Of a stretch of DNA of 64,000 nt, positions 55,395 to 64,000 are shown piece after piece. The position numbers and the translations under genes are program-made. The stretch comes from Fuscovulum ytuae (GTDB lineage Bacteria > Pseudomonadota > Alphaproteobacteria > Rhodobacterales > Rhodobacteraceae): assembly GCF_029953595.1 (NCBI RefSeq), contig NZ_CP124535.1, positions 2,649,001-2,713,000 on the forward strand, written 5' to 3'. The first letter of the stretch is position 1. Each line of letters opens with the position of its first letter. The notes below the pieces were generated by a model that made no database searches, was not told the origin of the DNA, and saw nothing but the letters and a program-made list of their open reading frames with translations.

Positions 55395-56302
55395 TGGAAA
55401 AGAAAGTTGAACGCCGCGGCCTAGGCCGGGGCCTATCGGCCCTTATGGCGGATGTATCAGTGGATGCCGACCCGCAAATGGCCGATCGTCCCCGGCGTCC
55501 CGACCTTTTGGTTCCCGTTGAAAAGCTGGTTCCCAACCCAAACCAACCGCGTCGTGATTTCAGACCCGAAGCGCTACAGGAACTTGCAGCCTCCATCCGT
55601 GTCAAGGGCGTGATCCAACCGCTCATAGTTCGCTCACTCGATGATGGACGCTTTGAGATTGTCGCCGGTGAGCGTCGGTGGCGGGCGGCGCAATTGGCCC
55701 AACTTCACGAACTGCCCGTCATTGTTCGGGACTTCACGGACTCCGAAGTAATCGAAGTCGCAATAATTGAGAACATTCAACGGGCCGACCTGAATGCCAT
55801 TGAAGAGGCGCTTGCCTTCCGACAATTGATGGATCGGTTTGGTCACACACAAGAAAAACTGGCGGAGGCCCTTTCCAAAAGCCGCAGCCATATTGCAAAC
55901 CTCCTGCGGCTTTTATCACTTCCTGATGAGGTTCAGTCTCAAGTGCGGCAGGGTCTACTCACGGCCGGCCATGCGCGCGCACTTATAACCGCCCCTAATG
56001 CAGCAGAACTGGCGCGGCAGGTTATTGCCCGAAATTTGTCCGTCCGGGAAACTGAGCTCCTCGCAAAGGACCCGGCAAAAACGGGAAAGAGTAAAACAAG
56101 CGGGCCGCGCGGAAAATCTGATAAAGATGCCGACACACGAGCTCTAGAATCCGATTTGTCAGCAAATCTGAATATGAAAGTCACAATCGATCATGCAGGA
56201 ATAGATGACGGCGGGACGCTTTCGATCCGCTATCGCAACCTAGATGATCTGGATCTTCTTTGCCGCGTCCTCTCTGTCATTCCTCGGGACGGATCCATAT
56301 GA
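55394..56302 (+). CDS. parB: Chromosome partitioning protein ParB
   Basis: A 302-residue CTPase clamp that loads at parS. The N-terminal RRGLGRGLSALMA is the ParA-stimulating peptide. The CTP-binding part has VPNPNQPRRDF and IVAGERRWRAAQLA, the helix-turn-helix KLAEALSKSRSHIANLLRLL, and the C-terminal dimerisation domain follows a charged linker at about 225-250. AGGAG precedes the ATG. The 100 bases after it, up to hemW, hold nothing I can identify. Confidence 0.97.
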   Translation: MEKKVERRGLGRGLSALMADVSVDADPQMADRPRRPDLLVPVEKLVPNPNQPRRDFRPEALQELAASIRVKGVIQPLIVRSLDDGRFEIVAGERRWRAAQLAQLHELPVIVRDFTDSEVIEVAIIENIQRADLNAIEEALAFRQLMDRFGHTQEKLAEALSKSRSHIANLLRLLSLPDEVQSQVRQGLLTAGHARALITAPNAAELARQVIARNLSVRETELLAKDPAKTGKSKTSGPRGKSDKDADTRALESDLSANLNMKVTIDHAGIDDGGTLSIRYRNLDDLDLLCRVLSVIPRDGSI

Positions 56303-56403
56303 AAGTGGCAAAAACAGCGGAAACTTCGGTATCAGCGTCAGGATGATCCCGTCGACTTCGATGAACAATGAAACCGAACCACCCAGCAACTTCGGCAGTC
56401 GTG

Positions 56404-57558
56404 TTAACCAACAAGCTCACGCAGGATCGAATTCAAGACAGCGCGTCCTGCTGCACTTGCGATCAAACGCCCATCAAAAATGCTGATCAGGCCAAGTTCC
56501 ATAAGTCGATCAATGCGGTCAGGGTTTAACTGTTCCCCTGCAAGCCGTTCATATCGGGAAATCTCTGTTCCCTCAGCAAGCCGCAAGGACATCAATAGAT
56601 ATTCCAAAGCCTGTTCTGAAAGCGAAATCTCTTCTCGTATGGTTCGTTCGGCCTCGTCTTTCTCTACCGCATTCACCCACAACCCCGGGGCCTTAGGCTC
56701 TACCGTCGCCCAGCGCCGACCGGACGATGTCAGACGACCATGCGCCCCAGGGCCGATGCCGATATAATCCCCCATTCTCCAATAAATCATATTATGACGA
56801 CTTTCAGCGTCCGGCTTTGCGTGGTTTGAAATTTCATAGCCAGGCATGCCGTGTGCAGCGCAAACTTCCTGAGTCAGGGAATACATGTCCGCCTGAACCT
56901 CTTCATCTGGAAGGTCCTTCAAACCGCCACGTGAAAACCGGTCAGCAAATGCCGTACCGTCCTCAATGGTCAGTTGGTATAGCGACAAATGATCGACGGC
57001 CATGGAAAGAGCCTCTGTCAGTTCAGCCCTCCAATCGGCCAGCGTTTGCGATTGCCGGGCATAGATCAGATCAAAGCTGACCCTGTCGAACAGATTCCTT
57101 GCAATATCAAAGGCCTCCTTGGCCTCATCGGCCGAATGTAACCTTCCCAGTCGTCGCAGATCTGCATCGCGCAGCGATTGCACGCCCATGGAAACCCGGT
57201 TCACACCTGCTTCACGATAACCGGCAAACCGGCCAGCCTCTACGGACGTGGGATTGGCTTCCAAGGTGATCTCAGGGTTATTCACCATTGGCCAACTGGT
57301 CCGTACAGTGTCTAGAATATCTGCCACGACCTCCGGATCCATAAGCGACGGTGTCCCTCCACCGAAAAAAACGGTTTCAAGAACCCGGCCTTTTGTCTCG
57401 CTTGCCCATTGGCGAATGTTCTTAAGATAGGCATCTCGCCAGCGCCGCTGATCGATCGATGCAGCGACATGGCTGTTGAAATCGCAGTAGGGGCATTTCG
57501 ACTGACAAAACGGCCAATGGATATAAAGACCAAATCCCCCGGCTTGCCAATCTTCCAT
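56404..57558 (-). CDS. hemW: Radical SAM heme chaperone HemW
   Basis: A 384-residue radical SAM protein of the HemN-like HemW family. The [4Fe-4S] cluster ligands are C18, C22 and C25 in FCQSKCPYC. FFGGGTPSLM and GVNRVSMGVQSL follow. It lacks the extra cysteine near the cluster typical of true coproporphyrinogen dehydrogenases, consistent with a heme chaperone. It is the last gene of the leftward rph-rdgB-ridA-hemW operon, starting two bases after ridA. Confidence 0.92.
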   Translation of the reverse strand: MEDWQAGGFGLYIHWPFCQSKCPYCDFNSHVAASIDQRRWRDAYLKNIRQWASETKGRVLETVFFGGGTPSLMDPEVVADILDTVRTSWPMVNNPEITLEANPTSVEAGRFAGYREAGVNRVSMGVQSLRDADLRRLGRLHSADEAKEAFDIARNLFDRVSFDLIYARQSQTLADWRAELTEALSMAVDHLSLYQLTIEDGTAFADRFSRGGLKDLPDEEVQADMYSLTQEVCAAHGMPGYEISNHAKPDAESRHNMIYWRMGDYIGIGPGAHGRLTSSGRRWATVEPKAPGLWVNAVEKDEAERTIREEISLSEQALEYLLMSLRLAEGTEISRYERLAGEQLNPDRIDRLMELGLISIFDGRLIASAAGRAVLNSILRELVG

Positions 57559-57560
57559 AA

Positions 57561-57935
57561 CTATCCCCTAAAGGCCGTAACCTCGATCTCTACCTTCATT
57601 TCAGGCTTGATCAGCCCTGCAATTACCATGGTTGCGGCAGGCCGAATGTCGCCAAGGGCTTCACCCAGCGCGGGTACGATCGCATCCACAAATGAGGCAT
57701 CCGTGACCGTGTATTGAACCCTGACGACATCGTCCATGGTAAAGCCCGCTTGTTCCAACACCTGGCGGATCGTCCGGAAACAGTTGCGCGCCTGTGCCGC
57801 GGGATTTTCGGGGATTTCCATTGTCGCATAATCATAACCGGTGACACCAGAGACAAAGCACCAACCGCCCTTCACGACGGCCCGGCTGTATCCCATCGTC
57901 GCCTCGAACGGTGAGCCTGTCGAAATCCTTTTCAT
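57561..57935 (-). CDS. RidA family protein
   Basis: A 124-residue YjgF/YER057c/UK114-type protein. RidA removes reactive enamine/imine intermediates; SGVTGYD and IRPAATMVIAGLIKPEMKVE are typical, but the catalytic Arg of true RidA (usually in a C-R-V-E-V context) is replaced by an M-K-V-E-I-E context, so it may be a non-RidA subfamily. ATG 57935 overlaps the rdgB stop. Confidence 0.82.
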   Translation of the reverse strand: MKRISTGSPFEATMGYSRAVVKGGWCFVSGVTGYDYATMEIPENPAAQARNCFRTIRQVLEQAGFTMDDVVRVQYTVTDASFVDAIVPALGEALGDIRPAATMVIAGLIKPEMKVEIEVTAFRG

Positions 57936-58540
57936 CCAAAACACCCCGCGACAAGTTTTCGGAAAGCATCAGCGCGGTGGCTGATGCGGTTTTTTTCCCA
58001 CCGATCCATTTCGCCGAAAGTTATATTATAACCATCAGGTTGAAAAATCGGGTCATAGCCATGCCCTTGATTGCCCCGCATCGGCCAAACAACCTGACCG
58101 GGCATCACGCCTTCAAAGACTTCGTCGTGACGATCAGGCCAGGCCAGAACCAAGGTGCAACGAAACTGCGCTTTACGGGGATAAATGGCAGCAACGGCCT
58201 CCAATTCGTGCCAAACCCGCGTCATTGCTACAACGAAGTCTCGGCCATTTGCTGTTTCTGCCCAGTCGGCGGTATAGACCCCGGGTGCCCCACCAAGGGC
58301 ATCAATGGTGATTCCGCTGTCGTCTGCCAAAGAGGGCAACCCGGTTGCCTGAGCAGCGGCATGTGCCTTTATGCGCGCATTACCAACAAAGTTGTTTTCG
58401 GTTTCAGCAGGCTCTGACAAGCCCAAAGAGGCCGCTCCGACCACATCGATAGAAAATGGCTCTAACAAGGCTGAAATTTCTTCCAGTTTCCCCTTGTTAT
58501 GCGTAGCAACAACCAGCCTATTTTCGCTAAAGCGCCGCAT
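57932..58540 (-). CDS. rdgB: XTP/dITP diphosphatase RdgB
   Basis: A 202-residue house-cleaning pyrophosphatase that clears deaminated purine triphosphates. Signatures are LVVATHNKGKLEEI at the start, LADDSGITIDALGGAPGVY and the late DPIFQPDGYNITFGEM. ATG 58540 shares its A with the rph stop; the frame is open further upstream without similarity. It is within the rph-rdgB-ridA-hemW operon. Confidence 0.94.
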   Translation of the reverse strand: MRRFSENRLVVATHNKGKLEEISALLEPFSIDVVGAASLGLSEPAETENNFVGNARIKAHAAAQATGLPSLADDSGITIDALGGAPGVYTADWAETANGRDFVVAMTRVWHELEAVAAIYPRKAQFRCTLVLAWPDRHDEVFEGVMPGQVVWPMRGNQGHGYDPIFQPDGYNITFGEMDRWEKNRISHRADAFRKLVAGCFG

Positions 58541-59256
58541 CACAGACCCAGCGCTGCCTTCTGAGCCCCGACTAACGTGGCGCAACCCTGTTCTGCGAGA
58601 TCAAGAAGATGGCCCATCTCATTGCGGGAAAAGGTCGCGCCTTCTGCACTCATCTGCACTTCGATCAGACGGCCCTTCCCAGTCAAAATGAAGTTTCCAT
58701 CCGTTCCGGCCGTTGAATCCTCGGCATAATCCAGATCAAGAACCGGTTGGCCAGCATAAACTCCGCAGGAAACAGCGGCGACATGATCGATCATCGGATC
58801 GCTGACGATGGCACCAGCCTTCAGCAACTTGTCCACCGCCATCTTCAGCGCGACCCAGCCTCCGGTGATCGAAGCACAGCGCGTGCCGCCATCCGCCTGA
58901 ATGACATCACAATCGATGACGATCTGACGTTCACCCAAGGCGCTGCGATCAACACCCGCACGCAAGGCGCGGCCGATCAGGCGCTGGATTTCTTGCGTAC
59001 GGCCCGACTGCTTACCCGCAGCCGCCTCTCTCCGTGTCCGGCTATTGGTCGCACGGGGAAGCATTCCGTATTCCGCGGTCACCCAACCAAGCCCCGTGTT
59101 CTTCAGAAAAGGCGGGGCTTTGTCTTCAATCGTGGCCGAACACAGGACATGTGTTTCGCCCATCTTGATCAGACATGACCCTTCGGCATGTTTCATCACG
59201 CCGACTTCGATTGAAACATGGCGCATTTCGCTTAATTTTCGGCCAGAGGGGCGCAT
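58540..59256 (-). CDS. rph: Ribonuclease PH
   Basis: A 238-residue phosphorolytic exoribonuclease that trims tRNA 3' ends. [12 protein letters not shown] at the start, the phosphate-binding region [20 protein letters not shown] and [15 protein letters not shown] are characteristic. AAGGATGA precedes the ATG. It heads the leftward operon and is divergent from hrcA across a 115-base gap. Confidence 0.96.
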   Translation of the reverse strand: MRPSGRKLSEMRHVSIEVGVMKHAEGSCLIKMGETHVLCSATIEDKAPPFLKNTGLGWVTAEYGMLPRATNSRTRREAAAGKQSGRTQEIQRLIGRALRAGVDRSALGERQIVIDCDVIQADGGTRCASITGGWVALKMAVDKLLKAGAIVSDPMIDHVAAVSCGVYAGQPVLDLDYAEDSTAGTDGNFILTGKGRLIEVQMSAEGATFSRNEMGHLLDLAEQGCATLVGAQKAALGL

Positions 59257-59317
59257 TGCATCATCCTTTTTGGGTTATAGCCAGATACGCAGGCGCCCCC
59301 CTGGTATGCAACCCCGA

Positions 59318-59345
59318 TTGACGCCCCGTTGATGGCTCCGATAAT
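59318..59345 (+). promoter_or_regulatory. Sigma70-type promoter for hrcA-grpE
   Basis: TTGACG (59318-59323), a 16-base spacer and GATAAT (59340-59345) form a near-consensus promoter 26 bases before the hrcA ATG. No CIRCE repeat (TTAGCACTC-N9-GAGTGCTAA) is visible in the gap, so hrcA does not appear to repress itself here. Confidence 0.6.
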
Positions 59346-59371
59346 GGCGGTGACAGAAGGGTTTCGGAACG

Positions 59372-60433
59372 ATGACAGACGGTTCAAGACTCCTCTCCGA
59401 AATGAACGATCGGTCGCGCGAAGTATTTCGTCGCGTCGTGGAAGGCTACCTCGCCTCCGGTGACCCGGTAGGGTCACGCACGCTGACAAGGTCCATGTCG
59501 GAAAAGCTATCGGCGGCCACCATCCGCAACGTCATGCAAGATCTGGAGTTTCTGGGTCTTTTGGACAGCCCGCATATCTCTGCCGGGCGCGTGCCGACCC
59601 AGCTAGGCCTGCGGATGTTCGTCGATAGCTTGCTAGAGGTGGGCACCGTCGCGGATGAGGACCGCGAACGCATCGATGCGACGCTTGGTCAGAACGATCA
59701 GGATGTGACCTCGCTTCTTGACCACGTTGGGGCGGCCCTATCGGGAATAACGCGCGGTGCGTCGCTTGTTCTGGCACCGAAGGTTGAAGCGCCGATCCGC
59801 CATATCGAATTTGTCTCGTTGTCGCAGGATCGGGCGCTGGTGGTACTTGTTCTCGCGAATGGACATGTTGAGAACCGCATCTTCACCCCACCTCCGGGTC
59901 AGACCCCATCCTCCATGCGTGAGGCTGCAAATTTCCTGAACGCCCTCGCCGAGGGGAAAACCCTGACAGAACTGCGTCGCACTATGACAGCCGAAATCGC
60001 GAAGCGCCGTCAGGAAATCGATTCGCTGGCCCATGATCTTGTGGAGTCTGGCCTTGCTGTCTGGGAAAATCCTGGTGAGACGTCCGAAAGGCTGATCGTG
60101 CGTGGTCGCGCCAATCTTTTGGAAGAGGAATCCGTCGATCTGGAACGTATCCGTAGTCTTTTCGATGATCTGGAACGCAAGCGTGATATCGCCGATTTCC
60201 TTGAACTTGCGGAAACCGGGGAAGGTGTACGCATTTTTATCGGCTCTGAGAACAAGCTCTTCTCACTTTCCGGTTCAAGTCTCGTCGTTTCTCCCTATAT
60301 GAACGCGGATCGGAAAATCATCGGTGCCGTCGGTGTGATTGGACCAACCCGGCTGAATTATGGTCGGATCGTGCCCATCGTCGATTACACGGCACAACTC
60401 GTCGGGCGGTTGGTGTCCGAACGGGGCAAGTGA
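59372..60433 (+). CDS. hrcA: Heat-inducible transcription repressor HrcA
   Basis: A 353-residue repressor that binds CIRCE elements upstream of groESL or dnaKJ genes. The N-terminal winged helix has VGSRTLTRSMSEKLSAATIRNVM, followed by DLEFLGLLDSPHISAGRVPT. The C-terminal part ends GRIVPIVDYTAQLVGRLV. It is followed 16 bases later by grpE. Confidence 0.95.
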   Translation: MTDGSRLLSEMNDRSREVFRRVVEGYLASGDPVGSRTLTRSMSEKLSAATIRNVMQDLEFLGLLDSPHISAGRVPTQLGLRMFVDSLLEVGTVADEDRERIDATLGQNDQDVTSLLDHVGAALSGITRGASLVLAPKVEAPIRHIEFVSLSQDRALVVLVLANGHVENRIFTPPPGQTPSSMREAANFLNALAEGKTLTELRRTMTAEIAKRRQEIDSLAHDLVESGLAVWENPGETSERLIVRGRANLLEEESVDLERIRSLFDDLERKRDIADFLELAETGEGVRIFIGSENKLFSLSGSSLVVSPYMNADRKIIGAVGVIGPTRLNYGRIVPIVDYTAQLVGRLVSERGK

Positions 60434-60449
60434 AGAAGGCTGAAGGATC

Positions 60450-60986
60450 ATGGCAGACGATAAAACGGTTTCGGAAGATTTCGCCATTGAGGAGGGTCTG
60501 GAAGACCTCGCCGCGCTGGATGAGATTGAGGCAATTCGCGCCGAACGGGATGAGTTGCGTGATCGGTTCATGCGCGCCCTCGCAGATGCAGAAAATGCCC
60601 GCAAGCGCGGCGAACGCGATCGCCGCGAGGCCGAGCAATATGGCGGCAGCCGTCTCGCGCGGGATCTTTTGCCTGTCTATGACAATCTCAATCGCGCGCT
60701 GAACGCCGCCACCGATGAACAGAAGGCCGCCGCCGCCGCCCTGTTTGAAGGGGTACAACTCACCTTGCGTGAATTGACTAATGTCATGACACGGCATGGC
60801 GTGAAGCCCATAACGCCCAAGGTTGGCGACATGTTCGATCCGCAGAACCATGAGGCGATGTTCGAAGCACCTGTTCCCGGAACCAAGGCCGGGCAAATCA
60901 TTCAAGTGATGACGGAGGGCTTCATGTTGCACGATCGGTTGCTGCGTCCGGCGCAAGTTGGTGTTTCCTCCAACACCGGCGCCTGA
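60450..60986 (+). CDS. grpE: Nucleotide exchange factor GrpE
   Basis: A 178-residue DnaK co-chaperone. An acidic N-terminus leads into a long coiled coil (about 22-70, ELRDRFMRALADAENARKRG) and the beta domain with DPQNHEAMFEAP and GFMLHDRLLRPAQVGV. GAAGGATC precedes the ATG. It is co-transcribed with hrcA and ends before a hairpin. Confidence 0.95.
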   Translation: MADDKTVSEDFAIEEGLEDLAALDEIEAIRAERDELRDRFMRALADAENARKRGERDRREAEQYGGSRLARDLLPVYDNLNRALNAATDEQKAAAAALFEGVQLTLRELTNVMTRHGVKPITPKVGDMFDPQNHEAMFEAPVPGTKAGQIIQVMTEGFMLHDRLLRPAQVGVSSNTGA

Positions 60987-60998
60987 TCAGCAGTCTGT

Positions 60999-61052
60999 CG
61001 CGCCCCGCCACGGTTTGATCCGTCAACGGGGCGCGGAAGACATCACTTTTTC
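60999..61052 (+). terminator. Probable terminator after grpE
   Basis: CGCGCCCCG (60999-61007) pairs with CGGGGCGCG (61027-61035), and inside these arms CCACGG/CCGT can extend the fold. A T-tract follows about 12 bases later, overlapping the 3' end of the convergent helicase gene. Confidence 0.55.
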
Positions 61053-63442
61053 TTCGGCGGCACAAAGCGCTTTGATGTATCGCGCGCATCTGCCTTCGGC
61101 TTTTCTGGCCGAGGTTTTGACGACGGCTTGGCAAAGCCACCGGTCCCGGGTTTGCCGCCTGCCTTTGCTCTGAAAGGTTTTGCCTCTGCGCCCGCATTGC
61201 GCGGAGCGTAGGGTTTCTTGCCATCGGTGCGCGCAGCGGGTTTTTGCGTCCCGTCAGGCCGTTCCTTCCGACCTTCTGCTGATTTCCATCCGCCGGTTTT
61301 GCCAGTAGGCCGTTCGGTTACCGCCCTGCCCTCGGCAGCATGGCTTTTGAACCCAGAGGCGCGGGCCGGACGATCCGGGCTGCCGCCATGCGATTTATAA
61401 CCGGCAGACCGCGGACCACTACCTTCGTTCTTCCACCGGGGCTTGCGTTCACTGTCGTCGCGCCGCTCTTTGGGCGCATATTCGCTACCCTTGCTTGACC
61501 AATCTCCGCCCTCTCGTGGAGCCCGTTTAGTAGGTTCGGCCGCGCTCTGCGATGCAGCGCGAGGGCTGTAGGCCGGTTTGGCGCGAGGGGTGCGCTCCGC
61601 ATCATCGCCCTTGTTTCGAGGTGCTGCTGCGTGCGGTTTGGGTCTGGTGACCGTGGGGGATTCGGGATGCCATTTTCCGCCCGAGCTGGGTGCCGTTTCT
61701 CCGACCAGCTTGTCTTCATCTTCCACGATCCGGGGCGGTTTGCCGGAATAACTTGGACGATCACCACGATCTTCGCGTGCCGGGCGGGGCGAGACGCGTC
61801 GTTCGGGCCGTTCGGTACGTTCGGGGCGGACAGGACGTTCGCGCGGTGACCGGTCCATGCTGGGTTCGCCTTCAAGGCGCGTCATCACCAACTCTGGCTC
61901 GATCTCCACCTCATTGCCAAAACGGTTGGCGAGGGGCGCTGCGATCTGAACGAAAGTCACCTCTTGTTGCACGCGAATCGCGCCGATGCCGTCCTTCGCG
62001 ATGCCCCCGGTTTCACAAATCTTGGGCAGCAGCCAGCGTGCCTCTGCCCGCCGGGTATGGCCCACGGAAAGGCGGTACCACACGGATGGGCCAAAATCAC
62101 CCTTCTCCCGCGGAGGCAGGGCAGCCGGGGGTGGCAGGCTATCTGATAGGACCTCAGGCGCGGACCGTCCCTCCCGCCAAAGGCGAACAAAGGCGGCAGC
62201 AACCTGTTCTGCGCCATATCGTTCAATGAGGGCAGCCCCCATCGATTCCTCATCCCCGGGCGGCAAACCAAGGGCGCTATGTTCCAACAAACGCATATCT
62301 TCACGCGCCTGAACTTCATCCGCGCCGGGGGCCTTGCCCCACTCTGCCTCTACCTTTGCACCTTGCAAAAGGCGCTGTGCCTTGCGGAATTCGGCGGGCG
62401 GAACGATCAGGGCAGATACACCTTTGCGCCCTGCGCGACCGGTGCGGCCAGACCTGTGCAGCAGCGTTTCCGAATTGGAGGGAAGGTCGGCATGAACCAC
62501 AAGTTCCAACCCCGGCAGGTCGATCCCACGTGCGGCAACATCAGTGGCAATACATACCCGCGCCCGCCCATCGCGGAGCGCTTGCAGGGCATGCATGCGT
62601 TCTGACTGGCTCAGCTCACCCGATAGGGCGACGGCTTGAAAACCACGATTGGCCATCCGGGCGTAAAGGTGATTCACATTCGCGCGGGTCTTGCAGAAGA
62701 CGATAGCCGTGCGCGCCTCGTAAAACCGCAGAAGATTGAAGATCGCATGTTCCCGGTCACGGGCCTGTACGGATAGGGCGCGATACTCGATGTCGACATG
62801 CTGCTTCGCCTCACCCTGCGCAACGATCCGCATCGCATCGTGCTGGAAAGTGCCGGCCAAACGTTCGATCTCTTTTGGAACGGTGGCGGAAAACATCAGG
62901 GTTCGACGGTCTTCCGGCGCGGCGGCAAGGATGAATTCAAGATCCTCGGCAAAGCCAAGATCGAGCATCTCATCTGCTTCGTCCAAGACGACGGCCTTGA
63001 CGCCAGACAGATCTAGCGATCCGCGTTCAATATGGTCACGCAAGCGGCCCGGCGTCCCAACGACGACATGCGCACCACGTTCCAGCGCCCGCCGTTCGTT
63101 GCGATAATCCATCCCACCAACGCAAGAAGCCAGCATCGCACCCGCTTCGGCGTAAAGCCATTCGAATTCGCGCCGCACTTGCAGAGCGAGTTCGCGCGTC
63201 GGCGCAACGATCAGGGCAAGGGGTTTGTCTGCGAAAAGCAGACGGTCCTGCCCGGCAAGCACATCCTGCGCAATCGCAAGTCCGAAGGCGACTGTCTTAC
63301 CGGATCCGGTTTGCGCGGAAACAAGAAGGTCCCTCGCTGCCAGCTCGTCACCAAGAACGGCTTCTTGAACGGCAGTCAGGCTATCATAGCCCTTGGCCGC
63401 CAATGCCGCAGCCAAGGGCGCGGCAATCATCATCTCTTTCAT
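61043..63442 (-). CDS. DEAD-box ATP-dependent RNA helicase with long basic C-terminal tail
   Basis: A 799-residue DEAD-box protein. The core has Q motif region GYDSLTAVQEAVL, motif I AQTGSGKTVAF, motif II VLDEADEMLDLGF, motif III SATVP and motif VI HRSGRTGRAG. A DbpA-like RNA-binding region follows (about 440-515, including IGAIRVQQEVTFVQI). The last 250 residues are disordered and rich in Arg, Lys, Pro, Ser and Gly. It resembles CsdA/DbpA-type helicases in ribosome assembly or cold adaptation. ATG 63442 is preferred over TTG 63466. Confidence 0.9.
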   Translation of the reverse strand: MKEMMIAAPLAAALAAKGYDSLTAVQEAVLGDELAARDLLVSAQTGSGKTVAFGLAIAQDVLAGQDRLLFADKPLALIVAPTRELALQVRREFEWLYAEAGAMLASCVGGMDYRNERRALERGAHVVVGTPGRLRDHIERGSLDLSGVKAVVLDEADEMLDLGFAEDLEFILAAAPEDRRTLMFSATVPKEIERLAGTFQHDAMRIVAQGEAKQHVDIEYRALSVQARDREHAIFNLLRFYEARTAIVFCKTRANVNHLYARMANRGFQAVALSGELSQSERMHALQALRDGRARVCIATDVAARGIDLPGLELVVHADLPSNSETLLHRSGRTGRAGRKGVSALIVPPAEFRKAQRLLQGAKVEAEWGKAPGADEVQAREDMRLLEHSALGLPPGDEESMGAALIERYGAEQVAAAFVRLWREGRSAPEVLSDSLPPPAALPPREKGDFGPSVWYRLSVGHTRRAEARWLLPKICETGGIAKDGIGAIRVQQEVTFVQIAAPLANRFGNEVEIEPELVMTRLEGEPSMDRSPRERPVRPERTERPERRVSPRPAREDRGDRPSYSGKPPRIVEDEDKLVGETAPSSGGKWHPESPTVTRPKPHAAAPRNKGDDAERTPRAKPAYSPRAASQSAAEPTKRAPREGGDWSSKGSEYAPKERRDDSERKPRWKNEGSGPRSAGYKSHGGSPDRPARASGFKSHAAEGRAVTERPTGKTGGWKSAEGRKERPDGTQKPAARTDGKKPYAPRNAGAEAKPFRAKAGGKPGTGGFAKPSSKPRPEKPKADARDTSKRFVPPKKK

Positions 63443-63599
63443 GTCTTTTCCCGAAGGGGCGGCCAATGCGCCCGTGAAGCACCAGTTATCGGCACCTCAT
63501 TCCCCTTCGCAGGACCGGCCTCCCAAACCGCCGCCTGCCCCGGAATCCGCGGGCCGTAAGGGCGGGCATAGGGTAAAACGGCCCGCTTGTATACCCGCG

Positions 63600-63848
63600 T
63601 TAAAAGCGAAGGGCGTGCAGCAGGTCAAAGCGAACCTCTGGCTCACCGTCTGATTTGGCCGAAGCGGAGAGGATCGAAAGACCCGTCACAACATCTGACC
63701 GTGTGGTCGTAACCCCGCTGCCGGCATTTTCGACCGTCATGGCAATGTGCGCCATCGGACCGCGCAGCATAAGCGTTTCAGCGGTTTCAACCGCAAGAAG
63801 TGGGGTGATCGTCACAGGGACAAGTAGGGCAAGAGTGCGGATCATCAT
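63600..63848 (-). CDS. Small exported protein of unknown function
   Basis: An 82-residue protein with a probable signal peptide (TLALLVPVTITPLLAVETA). The mature part is about 60 residues and contains the hydrophobic strand-like MAHIAMTVENAGSGVTT and an acidic end. I recognise no family. Its ATG overlaps the stop of the gene upstream (ATGA), which supports a real coupled gene. ATG 63845 is a second possible start. Confidence 0.5.
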   Translation of the reverse strand: MMIRTLALLVPVTITPLLAVETAETLMLRGPMAHIAMTVENAGSGVTTTRSDVVTGLSILSASAKSDGEPEVRFDLLHALRF

Positions 63849-64000
63849 GGCATGGCTCCGGGTGAAATCGTCACGCCTTCAATTGCAAGGCCGGTGCCGG
63901 AGTTGTGCGCCCGGTCCGTAAGGAGGGAGGGAGACCCATTCTTCCGAAGGTATCTGGGATGGGGCGTAGGTCTCTTGACCCTGCGCGCACCGCCGCTAGG
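63845..64000 (-). CDS. 3' fragment of an unidentified gene at the window edge
   Basis: The last 51 codons of a leftward frame that enters from beyond the window and stops at 63845, ending GVTISPGAMP. The stop overlaps the start of the small exported protein by four bases, the coupling seen throughout this window, which is the main reason to believe this frame. Another frame is also open for part of the way, and the product cannot be named. Confidence 0.35.
   Translation of the reverse strand, partial: PSGGARRVKRPTPHPRYLRKNGSPSLLTDRAHNSGTGLAIEGVTISPGAMP

Noticed and set aside
56923-56938. CACGTG with a partly matching right flank, considered as a third parS
   Set aside because: Only the core and three right-flank bases fit. 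The left flank ACCGC does not match TGTTT, so it lacks the palindrome.

Overview
The window comes from an alphaproteobacterial chromosome, almost certainly of the order Rhodobacterales (Rhodobacteraceae). The signs are high GC, a complete regB/senC/regA/hvrA/hvrB/ahcY regulatory locus laid out as in Rhodobacter capsulatus, alphaproteobacterial-type AddAB, and the gene order secB-dnaQ-coaE-aroE-maf / hemJ-rho-mnmE-mnmG-rsmG-parA-parB that marks the chromosome origin in this class. I see no rRNA or tRNA genes, insertion sequences, phage genes or CRISPR arrays. Nearly all of it is dense single-copy chromosomal sequence with short intergenic gaps.

Layout. 1-3.8 kb: a truncated TPR-sulfotransferase, a LapG-like periplasmic cysteine protease and a P1B-4 metal-export ATPase. 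3.97-11.5 kb: a signalling island made of two hybrid histidine kinases, a stand-alone receiver, an Hpt protein and a receiver fused to a degenerate GGDEF domain; none of them carries a DNA-binding output. 11.9-15.5 kb: a TRAP transporter (dctQ, dctM with an unusual Gly/Gln/Pro/Leu tail, convergent dctP). 15.6-21.9 kb: hemY-like, mitofilin-like and hemD leftward, then tsaD-gpsA-yciI-EVE rightward. 22.1-29 kb: DUF2853, ahcY, an HD hydrolase, hvrB, hvrA, regA, senC and divergent regB, the redox/light regulatory locus. 29.1-41.1 kb: a rightward run of PAS protein, tsaE, amgK, murU, addB, addA, trxA, hslV and hslU. 41.2-48.5 kb: a lipoprotein hydrolase, smr, mltA, Tim44-like, fxsA, secB, then leftward maf-aroE-coaE-dnaQ.

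The 413-bp gap at 48519-48931 is the best candidate for the chromosomal origin. It is AT-rich, has several DnaA-box-like 9-mers and an 18-bp A/T-only tract, and genes run away from it on both sides. To its right are hemJ, rho, mnmE, mnmG, rsmG, parA and parB. Two perfect 16-bp parS palindromes are embedded in the start of mnmG and the 5' coding part of rsmG. The right end (56.4-64 kb) holds hemW-ridA-rdgB-rph leftward, hrcA-grpE rightward, a DEAD-box helicase with a long basic tail and two small leftward genes at the edge.

Functionally the window combines replication and segregation control (oriC, ParABS), DNA repair (AddAB), tRNA modification (TsaD, TsaE, MnmE, MnmG), proteostasis (HslUV, SecB, HrcA, GrpE, TrxA), cell-wall recycling (AmgK-MurU, MltA) and redox regulation (RegBA). 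The least explained parts are the output-less phosphorelay island, the dctM tail and the HemY/LapB-like zinc-ribbon protein. I found no clear-cut new defence or mobile system.
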